DNA of 64,000 nt from Rhizobium sp. FKY42 (GTDB taxonomy: Bacteria; Pseudomonadota; Alphaproteobacteria; Rhizobiales; Rhizobiaceae). Both the position numbers and the translations under genes were made by a program. Position 1 is the stretch's first letter. The number at the start of each line of letters is the position of its first letter. Below are positions 1 through 10,158 of this stretch, piece by piece. The stretch is from positions 62,001-126,000 of the forward strand of contig NZ_STGA01000029.1 in NCBI RefSeq assembly GCF_005222835.1. Reading direction: 5' to 3'. The notes under the pieces were generated by a model. It made no database searches. It saw only the letters and a program-made list of their open reading frames with translations, and was not told the origin of the DNA.

Positions 1-81
1 GTCTTCTCGCGTCAAGAGCAGAAGAACGACACCAACGAGCGGCAGAAAGGTGACCGTTGAGAGAATCGGCCAATCGGTCAT
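1..81 (-). CDS. nuoM: NADH-quinone oxidoreductase subunit M, N-terminal fragment
   Basis: Only the first 27 codons are in the window; the gene runs off the left edge. NuoM is one of the antiporter-like membrane subunits that pump protons in complex I. The N-terminus ([19 protein letters not shown]) is a hydrophobic first membrane segment as expected for NuoM. Its ATG shares one base with the TAA stop of nuoL (TAATG), so translation is probably coupled. The call rests on this start and on its place directly after nuoL, where nuoM normally lies. Confidence 0.85.
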   Translation of the reverse strand, partial: MTDWPILSTVTFLPLVGVVLLLLTRED

Positions 82-2081
82 TAGAGGGAACTCCCGAGCA
101 TCATCCAGGTGACGAGCGCAGCAATGCCGATGAGCATCGCGAACGCATAATGATAAAGATAACCGGACTGAAGCCGGACAACACCGCGCGTCACATCCAT
201 GACGCGTGCCGCGATGCCGTTAGGACCATAGGCATCGATGATACCTACATCGCCGCGCTTCCAGAGGAAACGACCAAGCGCCTTGGCAGAACGGACAAAG
301 AGCAGATCATAGAGTTCGTCGAAGTACCACTTGTTCAGCAGGAACTGATAGAGAACCCTGTGCTGCTCGGCGAGACGCTTCGGTGTTTCCGGCGACTTGA
401 TGTACATGAACCAAGCCGTAACGAAACCCGTCAGCATTGCAACGAATGGGCTCCACTTCACCCAAAGCGGCACATGGTGAAACTCTTCGAGAATCTCATT
501 CGTCGGCAGTGTGAACAGCGCGCCCTTCCAGAACTCTTTGTACTCGTGCCCGAAGAAGTACCCTTCGAAGACGACACCCGCCAGGACCGCACCAACCGTC
601 AAGAAGGCCAGGGGCAAAAGCATGACAAGCGGCGACTCATGGACATGGTGCATCACATCCGAGGAAGCGCGCGGCTTTCCAAAGAATGTGAGAAACGCCA
701 GACGCCACGAATAAAAGCTCGTGAACAAAGCGGCAACGACAAGGAGTGTGAAAGCGAAGCCTGAAACTGCGGAATGCGAGGCAAAGGCCGATTCAATGAT
801 GACATCCTTGGAGAAGAAACCGGCGAAACCGATCATCGTCCCCGGGATACCAACCCCCGTTAGAGCCAAGGTACCGATCGTCATGGCCCAGAATGTGTAC
901 GGAATATGCTTCCTCAGCCCGCCCATGTAACGCATGTCCTGCTCGCCATCCACAGCGTGGATCACAGAACCGGCGCCCAAGAAAAGAAGGGCCTTGAAGA
1001 AGGCGTGTGTGAAGAGATGGAACACAGCAGCACCATAGGCACCGACACCCAGCGCAACGAACATGTAGCCAAGCTGCGAGCAGGTCGAATAGGCAATGAC
1101 ACGCTTGATGTCATTCTGAACGAGACCAACCGTTGCCGCGAAGAACGCCGTAATCGCGCCGATGATCGTGACAACCGTCAAAGCATCTGGCGAAAGTTCG
1201 AAAATCGGCGACATACGAGCAACGAGGAAAACGCCAGCGGTCACCATGGTAGCCGCATGGATCAGCGCCGAAACAGGTGTCGGCCCCTCCATGGCATCTG
1301 GAAGCCATGTGTGAAGTAGAAACTGCGCGGATTTACCCATCGCGCCCATGAAAAGAAGCAGGCAGACACCCGTCAGTGCATCCGCTTTGTCCAGATGCAT
1401 GCCGAACAGGTTGATGACTGCCTGGCTGGCATCTGCCGAGCCTGCAGCCGGAAGATAGGTCGGCGCCGTTGCGAAAATGGTCTCAAAGTTGATGGATTCG
1501 AACAGTACGAAAACACCGGAAATCCCGAGTACAAAACCGAAATCGCCGACGCGGTTGACGATGAACGCCTTCATGGCGGCTGCAGAAGCAGAAGGCTTTT
1601 TGAACCAGAATCCGATCAGCAAGTAGGAAGCCAGACCAACACCTTCCCAACCAAAGAACATCTGAGCCAAGTTGTCAGACGTCACCAGCATGAGCATCGC
1701 AAAGGTGAACAAGGAGAGGTAGGCGAAGAAACGCGGCCGATGCGGATCGTGGTGCATATATCCAATTGAATAGATATGCACGAGCGTCGAAACGGAATTC
1801 ACGACTACGAACATGACCACGGTCAGCGTATCAATCCGGAAGGCCCATTCGAAATCAAGACCTCCGGACTGAATCCAACGCAGCACAGTCACTTTGATCA
1901 TCTCATGGCCTTCGCCATGAGCAAGCCCGACCTTGAAGAATACGATCCAGGACAAAATCGCGGCGACGATCATCAAACCGCTTGTGACGTATTCAGAAGC
2001 CTTCGCACCGATAGAGCGGCCAAAGAGGCCGGCGATCAGAAAGCCGATCAGGGGAAGAAAGACAATAGCCTTGTAGATCAT
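81..2081 (-). CDS. nuoL: NADH-quinone oxidoreductase subunit L
   Basis: NuoL is the distal proton-pumping, antiporter-like subunit of complex I in the cytoplasmic membrane. The 666-residue product has the expected length and more than a dozen hydrophobic segments. It carries the family motifs around [19 protein letters not shown] (the conserved glutamate of the channel) and [20 protein letters not shown], followed by the long C-terminal amphipathic region that braces the membrane arm. The ATG at 2081 follows an AAGGG ribosome site. The gene begins 7 bases after nuoK and ends overlapping the nuoM start by one base, so it sits inside the nuo operon. Confidence 0.97.
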   Translation of the reverse strand: MIYKAIVFLPLIGFLIAGLFGRSIGAKASEYVTSGLMIVAAILSWIVFFKVGLAHGEGHEMIKVTVLRWIQSGGLDFEWAFRIDTLTVVMFVVVNSVSTLVHIYSIGYMHHDPHRPRFFAYLSLFTFAMLMLVTSDNLAQMFFGWEGVGLASYLLIGFWFKKPSASAAAMKAFIVNRVGDFGFVLGISGVFVLFESINFETIFATAPTYLPAAGSADASQAVINLFGMHLDKADALTGVCLLLFMGAMGKSAQFLLHTWLPDAMEGPTPVSALIHAATMVTAGVFLVARMSPIFELSPDALTVVTIIGAITAFFAATVGLVQNDIKRVIAYSTCSQLGYMFVALGVGAYGAAVFHLFTHAFFKALLFLGAGSVIHAVDGEQDMRYMGGLRKHIPYTFWAMTIGTLALTGVGIPGTMIGFAGFFSKDVIIESAFASHSAVSGFAFTLLVVAALFTSFYSWRLAFLTFFGKPRASSDVMHHVHESPLVMLLPLAFLTVGAVLAGVVFEGYFFGHEYKEFWKGALFTLPTNEILEEFHHVPLWVKWSPFVAMLTGFVTAWFMYIKSPETPKRLAEQHRVLYQFLLNKWYFDELYDLLFVRSAKALGRFLWKRGDVGIIDAYGPNGIAARVMDVTRGVVRLQSGYLYHYAFAMLIGIAALVTWMMLGSSL

Positions 2082-2088
2082 AACCCGA

Positions 2089-2397
2089 TCAACCCTTCAT
2101 CATATTGACGTCTTCAACAGCAATCGAACCACGATTGCGGTAGAAGACCACGAGTATCGCGAGACCGATCGCAGCTTCCGCAGCCGCCACGGTCAGAATA
2201 AAGAGTGCGAAAACCTGACCGACGATGTCGTTGAGGAACGACGAAAACGCGATCATGTTGAGGTTGACCGACAGCAGGATCAATTCAACGGACATCAGAA
2301 TAATGATGACGTTCTTCCGATTGAGGAAGATGCCGAAGACGCCAAGCGTGAAGAGTATCGCGCTGACCGTCAGGTAATGGGAAAGTCCGATTTCCAT
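2089..2397 (-). CDS. nuoK: NADH-quinone oxidoreductase subunit K
   Basis: NuoK is a small three-helix membrane subunit of complex I, related to MrpC, that forms part of the central proton channel. The product is 102 residues, the usual size. Two buried glutamates essential in the family are visible: E38 in [11 protein letters not shown] and E74 in [10 protein letters not shown]. The start follows an AAGGAA ribosome site. It lies 23 bases after nuoJ and 7 bases before nuoL on the same strand. No unusual features. Confidence 0.97.
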   Translation of the reverse strand: MEIGLSHYLTVSAILFTLGVFGIFLNRKNVIIILMSVELILLSVNLNMIAFSSFLNDIVGQVFALFILTVAAAEAAIGLAILVVFYRNRGSIAVEDVNMMKG

Positions 2398-2420
2398 ATC
2401 TCAGTTCCTTGATCGCGCTC

Positions 2421-3035
2421 TTAGATGCCTTGGCCGGTCTTGACCTTGACCACTTCGATAGCTGTCGCTGGCGTACGAGCAACTTGCTGCGAAATGTTCT
2501 GGCGCTTGATATTTTCGCGGTGACGCAGGGTCAGGACGATTGCACCAATCATTGCGACCAGCAGTACCAGACCCGACACCTGGAAGAAGTAAACGTAGTT
2601 TGTGTAGAGAACATCGCCGAGTGCTGCGGTGTTCGTGCGTGTTGCCGGCGATGGGATCGGCATCGTGATCGCCTTGGCCGCTTCCGGTGTCAGGACCGAA
2701 CCACCAACAACAACAATCAGTTCCGCTGCCACAATCAAACCCACCAGAGCTCCAACCGGAGCGTATTGAAGAATGCCAGAGCGCAAGGCAGCGAAGTCGA
2801 TATCGAGCATCATGACCACGAACAGGAAGAGCACCGCCACGGCGCCGATGTAAACGACCAGCAGGATCATGGCCAGGAATTCAGCGCCGGTCAGCAGGAA
2901 CAGCCCTGCCGCGTTGAAGAACACCAGGATCAAGAAAAGCACCGAATGAACGGGGTTCCTGGCGGAGATGACCATAAAGGCCGATGCGACCGCTACAAAG
3001 GCGAACAAATAGAAGAAAACAGCCTGCAAACCCAT
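2421..3035 (-). CDS. nuoJ: NADH-quinone oxidoreductase subunit J
   Basis: NuoJ is a five-helix membrane subunit that links the quinone site to the proton channels of complex I. I start it at the ATG at 3035 (MGLQAVFFYLFAF), giving 204 residues and a hydrophobic first helix as in the family. The frame stays open for 40 more codons upstream, but that stretch is hydrophilic and unlike NuoJ. The segment LAMILLVVYIGAVAVLFLFV contains the conserved membrane glycine/tyrosine region. The 129-base gap back to nuoI is the longest inside this part of the operon. Confidence 0.93.
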   Translation of the reverse strand: MGLQAVFFYLFAFVAVASAFMVISARNPVHSVLFLILVFFNAAGLFLLTGAEFLAMILLVVYIGAVAVLFLFVVMMLDIDFAALRSGILQYAPVGALVGLIVAAELIVVVGGSVLTPEAAKAITMPIPSPATRTNTAALGDVLYTNYVYFFQVSGLVLLVAMIGAIVLTLRHRENIKRQNISQQVARTPATAIEVVKVKTGQGI

Positions 3036-3164
3036 GGTGGTGCCTTTTCGTCTTCCCCAGCGAGGAACTTTCTCCCCACTGTCAAAACCCGGCGGAACGA
3101 CCAGCCAGGTAGGTAATGTCTTCAGTTTACTCGGCGCCCTCGCAGACGCCGACAATTCAAAGCC

Positions 3165-3656
3165 TCAACGATAAGGAGCATCGATGGAAATATTGCGCGC
3201 AATTTCGCGCTCCCATCTGTCGCCATTATCGAGCAGACGCTGCTTATCGAAGTAGAGTTCCTCACGCGTCTCCGTCGAGAACTCGAAGTTCGGGCCTTCG
3301 ACGATCGCGTCCACCGGGCAAGCTTCCTGGCAGAATCCGCAATAGATGCACTTCACCATGTCGATATCATAACGGACCGTTCGGCGTGTCCCGTCATTGC
3401 GACGAGGACCAGCCTCGATGGTGATAGCCTGGGCAGGACAGATTGCCTCGCACAGCTTGCAGGCAATGCACCGCTCTTCGCCGTTGGGATAACGACGCAG
3501 TGCATGCTCACCCCGAAACCGCGGACTGACCGGACCCTTTTCGAAGGGGTAATTGATCGTCGCCTTCTGCTTGAAGAAGTAGCGCATCGACAAGAAAAAT
3601 GTCGAGACGAATTCCTTCAGAAAAAGCGAGCTGATCGACTGAGCCAGACTTGCCAT
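3165..3656 (-). CDS. nuoI: NADH-quinone oxidoreductase subunit I (two 4Fe-4S clusters)
   Basis: NuoI is the ferredoxin-like subunit of the peripheral arm of complex I that carries clusters N6a and N6b and passes electrons to NuoB. The 163-residue protein has two CxxCxxCxxxCP motifs: C63, C66, C69, C73 ([12 protein letters not shown]) and C103, C106, C109, C113 ([12 protein letters not shown]). An N-terminal amphipathic helix docks it to the membrane. A TGGAGA ribosome site precedes the ATG. It lies between nuoH (34-base gap) and nuoJ. Confidence 0.97.
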   Translation of the reverse strand: MASLAQSISSLFLKEFVSTFFLSMRYFFKQKATINYPFEKGPVSPRFRGEHALRRYPNGEERCIACKLCEAICPAQAITIEAGPRRNDGTRRTVRYDIDMVKCIYCGFCQEACPVDAIVEGPNFEFSTETREELYFDKQRLLDNGDRWEREIARNISIDAPYR

Positions 3657-3690
3657 TTGTATTCTCCAATGAGCTTCCGGTCTGGCGCAA

Positions 3691-4734
3691 TCAGGCGCCA
3701 GTGGTAAGCTTCAGTACGAATGCAGTGATGATGACCATAGCGAGCGACAGCGGCAGGAAGACTTTCCAACCCAGACGCATCAGTTGGTCGTAGCGGTAGC
3801 GCGGAACAAACGCCTTGACCATTGCGAACATGAAAAAGACGAGTGTGCCCTTGAGGATGAACCACACGATGCCTGGCACCCAGTTCAAAAACCAGACGTC
3901 AACCGGCGGGAGCCAGCCTCCCAGGAACAAGATGGTCGTCAGAGAGCAAATCAGCAGGATGGCGGCATATTCTCCAAGCATCAACATCATGTAAGGCGCA
4001 GAGGAATATTCTACCATGTAGCCTGCAACCAGTTCGGATTCGGCTTCCGGCAAATCGAACGGAGGGCGGTTCGTCTCAGCGAGGCCGGAGATGAAGAAGA
4101 TCACGAACATCGGGAACAAGACGAGCCAGTGCCAATCAAGGAACGAGGCTGGCAATCCCACTGCCGTGCCAATGCCGGTCTTTTGCGCAAGAACGATGTC
4201 CGTGAGGTTCAAAGAACCGACGCACAGCAGAACCGTCACGATCACAAAGCCAATCGATACTTCGTATGAAACCATCTGCGCAGCTGAGCGCAGTGCCCCG
4301 AGAAAAGGATACTTGGAGTTGGACGCCCAGCCCGACATGATCACGCCATACACTTCCAGCGAGGAAATGGCGAAAACATAAAGGATGCCGACGTTGATGT
4401 TCGCGATGACCCAGTTCTCATTGAACGGGATGACGGCCCAGGTCGCGAGCGCAAGCGTAACCGATACGAGCGGCGCAAGCAGGAACACGCCTTTGTTAGC
4501 GCCCGCCGGAATGATCGGCTCTTTGAATACGAACTTCAAAAGATCGGCAAAGGACTGGAAAAGGCCGAATGGGCCCACCACGTTAGGGCCGCGGCGCAGC
4601 TGCACTGCTGCCCAGATCTTGCGATCGGCCAGCAGAATGTAAGCGATGAATACGAGCAGGCATACGAGGAGCAACAGGGACTGGCCGATCATCACAATCG
4701 CTGGCCAGACGTAAGTCAAAAAGAAGGAGTCCAT
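3691..4734 (-). CDS. nuoH: NADH-quinone oxidoreductase subunit H
   Basis: NuoH is the membrane subunit that forms the quinone-access tunnel at the junction of the two arms of complex I. The 347-residue product has about eight hydrophobic helices. The family signature segments [21 protein letters not shown] near the N-terminus and the acidic loop [20 protein letters not shown] (quinone-binding side) are both present. It starts 12 bases after nuoG and is 34 bases ahead of nuoI. Confidence 0.97.
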   Translation of the reverse strand: MDSFFLTYVWPAIVMIGQSLLLLVCLLVFIAYILLADRKIWAAVQLRRGPNVVGPFGLFQSFADLLKFVFKEPIIPAGANKGVFLLAPLVSVTLALATWAVIPFNENWVIANINVGILYVFAISSLEVYGVIMSGWASNSKYPFLGALRSAAQMVSYEVSIGFVIVTVLLCVGSLNLTDIVLAQKTGIGTAVGLPASFLDWHWLVLFPMFVIFFISGLAETNRPPFDLPEAESELVAGYMVEYSSAPYMMLMLGEYAAILLICSLTTILFLGGWLPPVDVWFLNWVPGIVWFILKGTLVFFMFAMVKAFVPRYRYDQLMRLGWKVFLPLSLAMVIITAFVLKLTTGA

Positions 4735-4746
4735 GTTTTCCAGCCT

Positions 4747-6828
4747 TTACTCTGCCGCAGCCTTGAAATTGTTGCGGGCCAGTGCCGAACATTCCGCCAT
4801 CACGGCCGAAGCACGTGCAATTGGGTTCGTGAGATAGAAGTCTTTGACCGAAGACGCAAACCCAGACTTGCCCAAGCTCACCGGTTTTTTTGCAAGCTCT
4901 GCAATCTCATTGCTTGAAACCGGAGCAATCTCGTCCAGCGCGTTGAAATGAGGATGCGTTTCATACAATTGGCGACGAAGAGCCGAGAGCGAATCAAATG
5001 GTAGCTTCTTTCCGAGAACGTCCGAGAGCGCGCGGATGATGGCCCATTCTTCGCGAGCGTCGCCAGGCGCAAACCCTGCACGATTGCCCATCTGCACCCG
5101 CCCCTCGAGATTCACCCAAGTGCCTGACTTTTCCGTATAGGCAGCGCCGGGAAGTATCACGTCTGCCCCATGCGCGCCAGCATCGCCATGGCTACCGATA
5201 TAGACGGTGCACTTGGCATGCTTTGTCGAGAACTCCATTTCGTCAGCACCCAACAGGAAGAGTACGTCCATTGACCGGAGCATGGTGGCGGCATTGGCGC
5301 CGTTAGCGCCTGGCACGAAGCCGAGATCCAGTCCACCAACACGCGAGGCGGCAGTATGGAGCACGCCAAAACCATTCCATTCTTCGCTTACTGCACCGAC
5401 AGCATTTGCGATCGAGGCAGCAGAAGCAAGAATGCTCGCTCCGTCGTCTCTTGTCAGCGCGCCGGGTCCCACGACAATCATGGGCTTTTTCGCGTTGCGC
5501 AGTTTCTCGAGGAATTCGTGGGACCCATTGGCGAGTTCGGCAAGGGTTTCCGGACCAGCACCCAGATACTCATAGGGGTAACGCAGCTCAGCGGCTTCGC
5601 CGATCACAGCAATCGGGAAATTACCGCGACGCCAGCGCTTACGGATACGAGCGTTCAGAACGGCAGCTTCCAGTCGAGGATTGGCGCCGATGAGCAGGAG
5701 CGCATCAGCGTTTTCAATGCCTTGGATAGTCGGATTGAAGATGTAGCTTGAACGACCAAAGGTCGGGTCCAGCTTCGAACCATCCTGACGACAATCGAGG
5801 TTTTGCGAACCAAGGGCGTTCAGGAGTTGCTTGAGCGAATACATTTCTTCAACGCTTGCAAGATCGCCTGCAATCGCGCCGATACGGGCACCTGTCGTTG
5901 CCAAAACTGCCGTCCTGATCGTCTGGAAAGCGTCCGCCCACGTGGTAGGCTGCAAGCGGCCGTCGCGACGTACATATGGACGATCGAGGCGTTGGGTCTT
6001 CAGACCATCCCAGATAAAGCGTGTCTTATCAGAGATCCACTCTTCATTCACTTCTTCGTTCACGCGTGGCATGATGCGCATCACTTCGCGACCGCGGGTA
6101 TCGACCCGGATTGCAGACCCAACAGCATCCATCACATCAATCGATTCGGTCTTGCCCAGTTCCCAAGGACGCGCCGTAAAGGCAAACGGACGTGACGTCA
6201 GTGCACCGACCGGGCAAAGATCAATGACATTGCCTTGCAGTTCGGACGTCATTGCATGCTCGAGATAGGTCGTGATTTCCGCATCCTCGCCGCGGCCAAT
6301 CAGGCCTAGCTCGGAGATACCCCCCACCTCCGTCGTGAAGCGAACACAACGCGTGCAATGGATGCAGCGGTTCATCACCGTTTTGACGAGCGGCCCAATA
6401 TACTTGTCTTCTACAGCCCGCTTGTTTTCGGCATAGCGCGATGCGTCCATACCGAAGGCCATCGCCTGATCCTGCAGATCACACTCACCGCCCTGGTCGC
6501 AGATCGGACAATCAAGCGGGTGATTGATAAGCAGGAACTCCATGACCCCTTCCCGGGCCTTCTTCACCATCGGCGTGTTGGTGAAGACTTCAGGAAGTTC
6601 GCCGTTCGGGCCACCGCGGATATCGCGCACGCCCATGGCGCACGAGGCAGCCGGCTTTGGCGGGCCGCCCTTGACCTCAATCAGGCACATGCGGCAGTTG
6701 CCCGCCACCGACAAGCGCTCATGGAAACAGAAACGCGGCACTTCGGCACCCGCCTCCTCGCACGCTTGCAAAAGCGTGAAGTGATCGGGAACCTCTATCT
6801 CTTTGCCGTCAACCTTGAGCTTAACCAT
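4747..6828 (-). CDS. nuoG: NADH-quinone oxidoreductase subunit G
   Basis: NuoG is the large iron-sulfur subunit of the peripheral arm of complex I. With the ATG at 6828 the protein is 693 residues; a GTG two codons upstream is closer to the AGGACG ribosome site and cannot be excluded. Cluster ligands are visible in order: C34, C45, C48, C63 (2Fe-2S, N1b); H103, C107, C110, C116 (N5); C155, C158, C161, C205 (N4). The rest is the molybdopterin-oxidoreductase-like domain without catalytic function. It lies between the helix-hairpin-helix gene (56-base gap) and nuoH (12-base gap). Confidence 0.96.
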   Translation of the reverse strand: MVKLKVDGKEIEVPDHFTLLQACEEAGAEVPRFCFHERLSVAGNCRMCLIEVKGGPPKPAASCAMGVRDIRGGPNGELPEVFTNTPMVKKAREGVMEFLLINHPLDCPICDQGGECDLQDQAMAFGMDASRYAENKRAVEDKYIGPLVKTVMNRCIHCTRCVRFTTEVGGISELGLIGRGEDAEITTYLEHAMTSELQGNVIDLCPVGALTSRPFAFTARPWELGKTESIDVMDAVGSAIRVDTRGREVMRIMPRVNEEVNEEWISDKTRFIWDGLKTQRLDRPYVRRDGRLQPTTWADAFQTIRTAVLATTGARIGAIAGDLASVEEMYSLKQLLNALGSQNLDCRQDGSKLDPTFGRSSYIFNPTIQGIENADALLLIGANPRLEAAVLNARIRKRWRRGNFPIAVIGEAAELRYPYEYLGAGPETLAELANGSHEFLEKLRNAKKPMIVVGPGALTRDDGASILASAASIANAVGAVSEEWNGFGVLHTAASRVGGLDLGFVPGANGANAATMLRSMDVLFLLGADEMEFSTKHAKCTVYIGSHGDAGAHGADVILPGAAYTEKSGTWVNLEGRVQMGNRAGFAPGDAREEWAIIRALSDVLGKKLPFDSLSALRRQLYETHPHFNALDEIAPVSSNEIAELAKKPVSLGKSGFASSVKDFYLTNPIARASAVMAECSALARNNFKAAAE

Positions 6829-6884
6829 CGTCACTTACGTCCTGTTTCCAGTCCCCTGCCCTTTCAGGCTGGTGACACATTCCG

Positions 6885-7583
6885 TTACCGCAGCAGCGCC
6901 TTTGCCTGCGCGATCCAATCATCCTTCACAATTCGACCGTCAAGTCCCAGCTCCCGGTCGAAATGCTCTACTTCCTTATCAGTCCATGCTGCAATATCCT
7001 CAATGCGCACGACACCCATGCCATTGAGCAATACCTCCAACTTCGGGCCAATACCCGAAATTGCCTTAAGATCATCCGGCAGCTTTCTATTTCTGCTGCT
7101 GAGGCGCTTGCTCCCACTGACCGATTCTTGGGAATCGGTAGGCTTGCCACGCCCTACCTTGGCGGGCTTGGGTGCACCTTGCGTCGCAGAAGTCTTCTGC
7201 TTTGATTTTGCGCGAAGCTTTATCGCGGGAGCGCTGGGGCTCGGAGATGCCTCTTGCAATGCGCCCGAAGCCACATCTATCGCTACCGGATGAGAAGCAA
7301 CTATCTTGCCCTCGTCAGACCGACCCGAGTCCCTGACCTCACCCGAGAGCTTGTCGTCTGGTGCCTGCCGTTGCTCGGTGGTTGCAGTTGCCGCCATTGC
7401 AGCCTGCATGATGCCGAAAAATACGCCCGCGAACTGGTTGCTCAACGCAAGACCGGCGGCGGTGGCAGCTGTCATCAGCTCCAAGGGACTAGCCGGTGCA
7501 TGGTCAGAAAAAGGTAAAGTGAACCCGAGCGAAGAATCTTTCTTCGCATCAGAATTACCATTCTGGTTACCTGCACCGACCAT
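6885..7583 (-). CDS. Helix-hairpin-helix protein inside the nuo operon, function unknown
   Basis: A 232-residue protein encoded 3 bases after nuoF and 56 bases before nuoG, so almost certainly co-transcribed with complex I. It has three parts: a weakly hydrophobic alanine-rich N-terminal region (about residues 30-70), a charged low-complexity linker (about 70-165), and a C-terminal helix-hairpin-helix module (168-232, with LKAISGIGPKLEVLLNGMGV and ending in DDWIAQAKALL). From memory, the C-terminal tail of NuoE in Paracoccus-type complexes carries a very similar module, so this gene may supply in trans what other alphaproteobacteria have as a NuoE domain. A complex I accessory or assembly role is inference. 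No catalytic motif is visible. Confidence 0.8.
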   Translation of the reverse strand: MVGAGNQNGNSDAKKDSSLGFTLPFSDHAPASPLELMTAATAAGLALSNQFAGVFFGIMQAAMAATATTEQRQAPDDKLSGEVRDSGRSDEGKIVASHPVAIDVASGALQEASPSPSAPAIKLRAKSKQKTSATQGAPKPAKVGRGKPTDSQESVSGSKRLSSRNRKLPDDLKAISGIGPKLEVLLNGMGVVRIEDIAAWTDKEVEHFDRELGLDGRIVKDDWIAQAKALLR

Positions 7584-7586
7584 CGA

Positions 7587-8891
7587 TTACTCCGCAGCTT
7601 CCATGACGGCGCCATGGCTCGTGGCGTTGGCAGTGTATTGATCGATGCGCTTCTCGATGTCAGACCGGAAATTGCGGATCAAACCCTGGATAGGCCAAGC
7701 CGCAGCATCACCGAGTGCACAGATCGTGTGGCCCTCGATCTGCTTCGACACCTGGAACAGCATGTCAATTTCGCGCTTCTGCGCCTGACCCTTTACCATT
7801 CGCTCGAGGACACGCATCATCCAGCCGGTGCCTTCCCGGCAAGGTGTGCACTGACCGCAGCTTTCGTGCTTGAAGAATGCAGCAATACGCCAGATCGCCT
7901 TGATGATATCCGTGGATTTATCCATCACGATCATGCCGCCTGTCCCGAAGGATGACTTCACATCGCGCATGCCGTCAAAGTCCATGATCGCGTCGGCCAT
8001 ATCTTCGCCGCGAACGACGGGACAAGAAGCTCCGCCGGGGATGACAGCAAGCAAATTGTCCCAGCCGCCACGAATGCCGCCGCAATGGCGCTCGATCAGC
8101 TCACGGAAGGACAGGCCCATGGCTTCCTCGAAGGTGCAGGGCTTGTTCACGTGGCCGGAAACCATGAAGAGCTTTGTGCCGACATTGTTGGGACGACCAA
8201 TAGCCGAGAACCACGAAGCCCCACGGCGAAGGATGGTCGGCGCGACTGCGATCGACTCAACATTGTTCACAGTGGTCGGACAGCCATAAAGGCCCATGTT
8301 TGCCGGAAAAGGCGGCTTCAGACGCGGTTGACCCTTCTTGCCTTCAAGGCTTTCCAGAAGCGCAGTTTCTTCGCCGCAGATGTAAGCACCCGCACCATGA
8401 TGTACGTAGACATCAAAATCCCAGCCACACTTGTTGTTGGCGCCGAGAAGGCCTGCATCGTAGCATTCGTCAATGGCCTTTTGCAGATCCTCGCGCTCGC
8501 GCATGTACTCCCCGCGCACATAGATGTAGGCGGTGTGAGCACCCATCGCAAAGCCTGCAATCACGCAGCCTTCGATCAGCGTATGTGGGTCATTGCGCAG
8601 GATCTCGCGATCCTTGCAGGTACCAGGTTCAGACTCGTCGGCGTTGACCACGAGATAATGTGGGCGACCATCTGACTCCTTCGGCATGAAGGACCATTTC
8701 AAACCAGTCGGAAAGCCGGCACCACCGCGCCCGCGCAGACCGGATGCCTTCATCTCGTTGATGATCCAGTCGCGGCCTTTTTCAATGATCTGCTTCGTAC
8801 CATCCCAGTGGCCACGGCTCATCGCGCCTTTCAGCGACTTGTCCTTGAGGCCGTAAATGTTGGTAAAGATGCGATCCTGATCTTTCAACAT
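7587..8891 (-). CDS. nuoF: NADH-quinone oxidoreductase subunit F (NADH-binding)
   Basis: NuoF binds FMN and NADH and accepts the electrons entering complex I. The 434-residue protein has the glycine-rich nucleotide motif [10 protein letters not shown] (residues 54-63), the FMN-site segment [15 protein letters not shown], and cluster N3 ligands C345, C348, C351 ([12 protein letters not shown]) and C391. I chose the ATG at 8891, 8 bases after a GGTGGA ribosome site; an in-frame GTG four codons upstream lies inside that site. It follows nuoE by 87 bases and is followed within 3 bases by the helix-hairpin-helix gene. Confidence 0.96.
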   Translation of the reverse strand: MLKDQDRIFTNIYGLKDKSLKGAMSRGHWDGTKQIIEKGRDWIINEMKASGLRGRGGAGFPTGLKWSFMPKESDGRPHYLVVNADESEPGTCKDREILRNDPHTLIEGCVIAGFAMGAHTAYIYVRGEYMREREDLQKAIDECYDAGLLGANNKCGWDFDVYVHHGAGAYICGEETALLESLEGKKGQPRLKPPFPANMGLYGCPTTVNNVESIAVAPTILRRGASWFSAIGRPNNVGTKLFMVSGHVNKPCTFEEAMGLSFRELIERHCGGIRGGWDNLLAVIPGGASCPVVRGEDMADAIMDFDGMRDVKSSFGTGGMIVMDKSTDIIKAIWRIAAFFKHESCGQCTPCREGTGWMMRVLERMVKGQAQKREIDMLFQVSKQIEGHTICALGDAAAWPIQGLIRNFRSDIEKRIDQYTANATSHGAVMEAAE

Positions 8892-8978
8892 GATGTGTTC
8901 CACCAGTCCGCGGCCCCAAGGCCGGCTTTAAGAATATCTGTTCACCGCGGAATGCGGCGTTCCACCGATACGGCAGAG

Positions 8979-9887
8979 TTACTTACCGCCGTCGGATGTC
9001 TTGTCATCTGTACCAGCTACCTTGCTGCCTTCAGACGGGGCGCCCTCACCCGTGCTGCCAACAGCTTTAGGGTCCGGCTCCGAAGCCTTTGTACCGGAAA
9101 GCGGCTGCGCCTCGGCATTCTCGGCATTTGCTTTCGCTTCTGCCGGCGCAGTCACCGGCGTCTTGAGCGCAGCATTGGTTTCAGCACCAGTATCCTTCGG
9201 ACGAGCAGCCTCCGCCGGCGGGACAGAGGCACCATCTGCAGGAGCCTGAGCTTCCAGATTGGTACGGACCGGCTTCGTCCCCTCAAGGAGCGTCACCGCT
9301 CCACCTTCGGGTGCAGACAAATGCCGGTCGATCTGGGGGCCCGTTCTGACATCTGCGCCACGACCAGCTTCGAATTCGTCGATAATCTCTTCAAGACGCT
9401 CAGGCGTCAGATCCTCATAGGCATCTTTGAAGATCATGACCATCGGCGCATTGACGCACGCACCCTGACATTCGACTTCTTCCCAGGACAGGGTGCCGGA
9501 TGAGTTGCGCTCGAAAGGCTCGGCATTGATCTTTCGTTTGCATACATCCATCAAGGCTTCGGAACCTCTCAGCATGCAAGGCGTTGTACCGCAAACCTGG
9601 ATATGGGCCTTCGTGCCGATCGGCTTCAACTGGAACTGCGTGTAAAAGGTCGCAACCTCCAGCACCCGGATGTACGGCATAGCCAGCTTCTGGGCGATAA
9701 ACTCAATCGCTGCCCGCGTCACCCAGCCATCTTGCTCCTGTGCGCGCATCAACAACGGAATGACCGCTGATTGCTGGCGACCTTCAGGATATTTGCGAAT
9801 CGTCGCTTCGGCCCAATCTGCGTTGTCCGCAGTGAAGGCAAAAGCTGCCGGCTGAAACTGATCTTCGGCTAGTCGACGAACAGACAT
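8979..9887 (-). CDS. nuoE: NADH-quinone oxidoreductase subunit E with long C-terminal tail
   Basis: NuoE is the thioredoxin-like 2Fe-2S subunit (cluster N1a) that pairs with NuoF in the NADH module. Ligands C99, C104, C140 and C144 are visible in QVCGTTPC and ECQGAC. The conserved domain ends near residue 175. The remaining roughly 125 residues are a tail rich in alanine, proline, glutamate and threonine with no recognisable fold, so at 302 residues the protein is much longer than the approximately 160-residue E. coli subunit. The helix-hairpin-helix module that ends NuoE in some relatives is absent here and instead occurs in the separate gene at 6885-7583. Confidence 0.95.
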   Translation of the reverse strand: MSVRRLAEDQFQPAAFAFTADNADWAEATIRKYPEGRQQSAVIPLLMRAQEQDGWVTRAAIEFIAQKLAMPYIRVLEVATFYTQFQLKPIGTKAHIQVCGTTPCMLRGSEALMDVCKRKINAEPFERNSSGTLSWEEVECQGACVNAPMVMIFKDAYEDLTPERLEEIIDEFEAGRGADVRTGPQIDRHLSAPEGGAVTLLEGTKPVRTNLEAQAPADGASVPPAEAARPKDTGAETNAALKTPVTAPAEAKANAENAEAQPLSGTKASEPDPKAVGSTGEGAPSEGSKVAGTDDKTSDGGK

Positions 9888-9903
9888 TTCTTCTCACGCC
9901 TTA

Positions 9904-10158
9904 TCAATTGATGGATGCGCACCGCGTGTTCGCCACATTGACGAATTCGCAGGCGTAGCCGGATTTTCCCTTTTGCATGAATACGATCAACTTCGATCCA
10001 TTGGGTACGGCCGACTTGATTTCATATTCCTTAGCTAGAAGTTCCGCCATGGTCGCATCTGCACCCCGCGTGGTATCCGCCCCTGTCTGCAAGCTCTGAG
10101 CTTCAGCTCCGAAACTGAACAGGACAAACAGCCCGGTTGCGATGGCGACGCATTTCAT
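9904..10158 (-). CDS. Small exported protein inside the nuo operon, function unknown
   Basis: An 84-residue protein with a clear signal peptide ([20 protein letters not shown], cleavage likely before QSLQ), so the mature part of about 64 residues should be periplasmic. Two cysteines near the end (YACEFVN and TRCASIN) could form a disulfide. Its ATG shares one base with the nuoD stop (TAATG), and it ends 16 bases before nuoE, so it is translationally tied to complex I genes. I do not recognise the family. Presence of a secreted protein in an operon for a cytoplasmic-side module is unexpected. The signal peptide, coupling and open frame make it a real gene. Confidence 0.75.
   Translation of the reverse strand: MKCVAIATGLFVLFSFGAEAQSLQTGADTTRGADATMAELLAKEYEIKSAVPNGSKLIVFMQKGKSGYACEFVNVANTRCASIN

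Noticed and set aside
3036..3155. 40-codon N-terminal extension of nuoJ
   Set aside because: The extension is hydrophilic and unlike NuoJ; the internal ATG at 3035 gives a normal-length protein.
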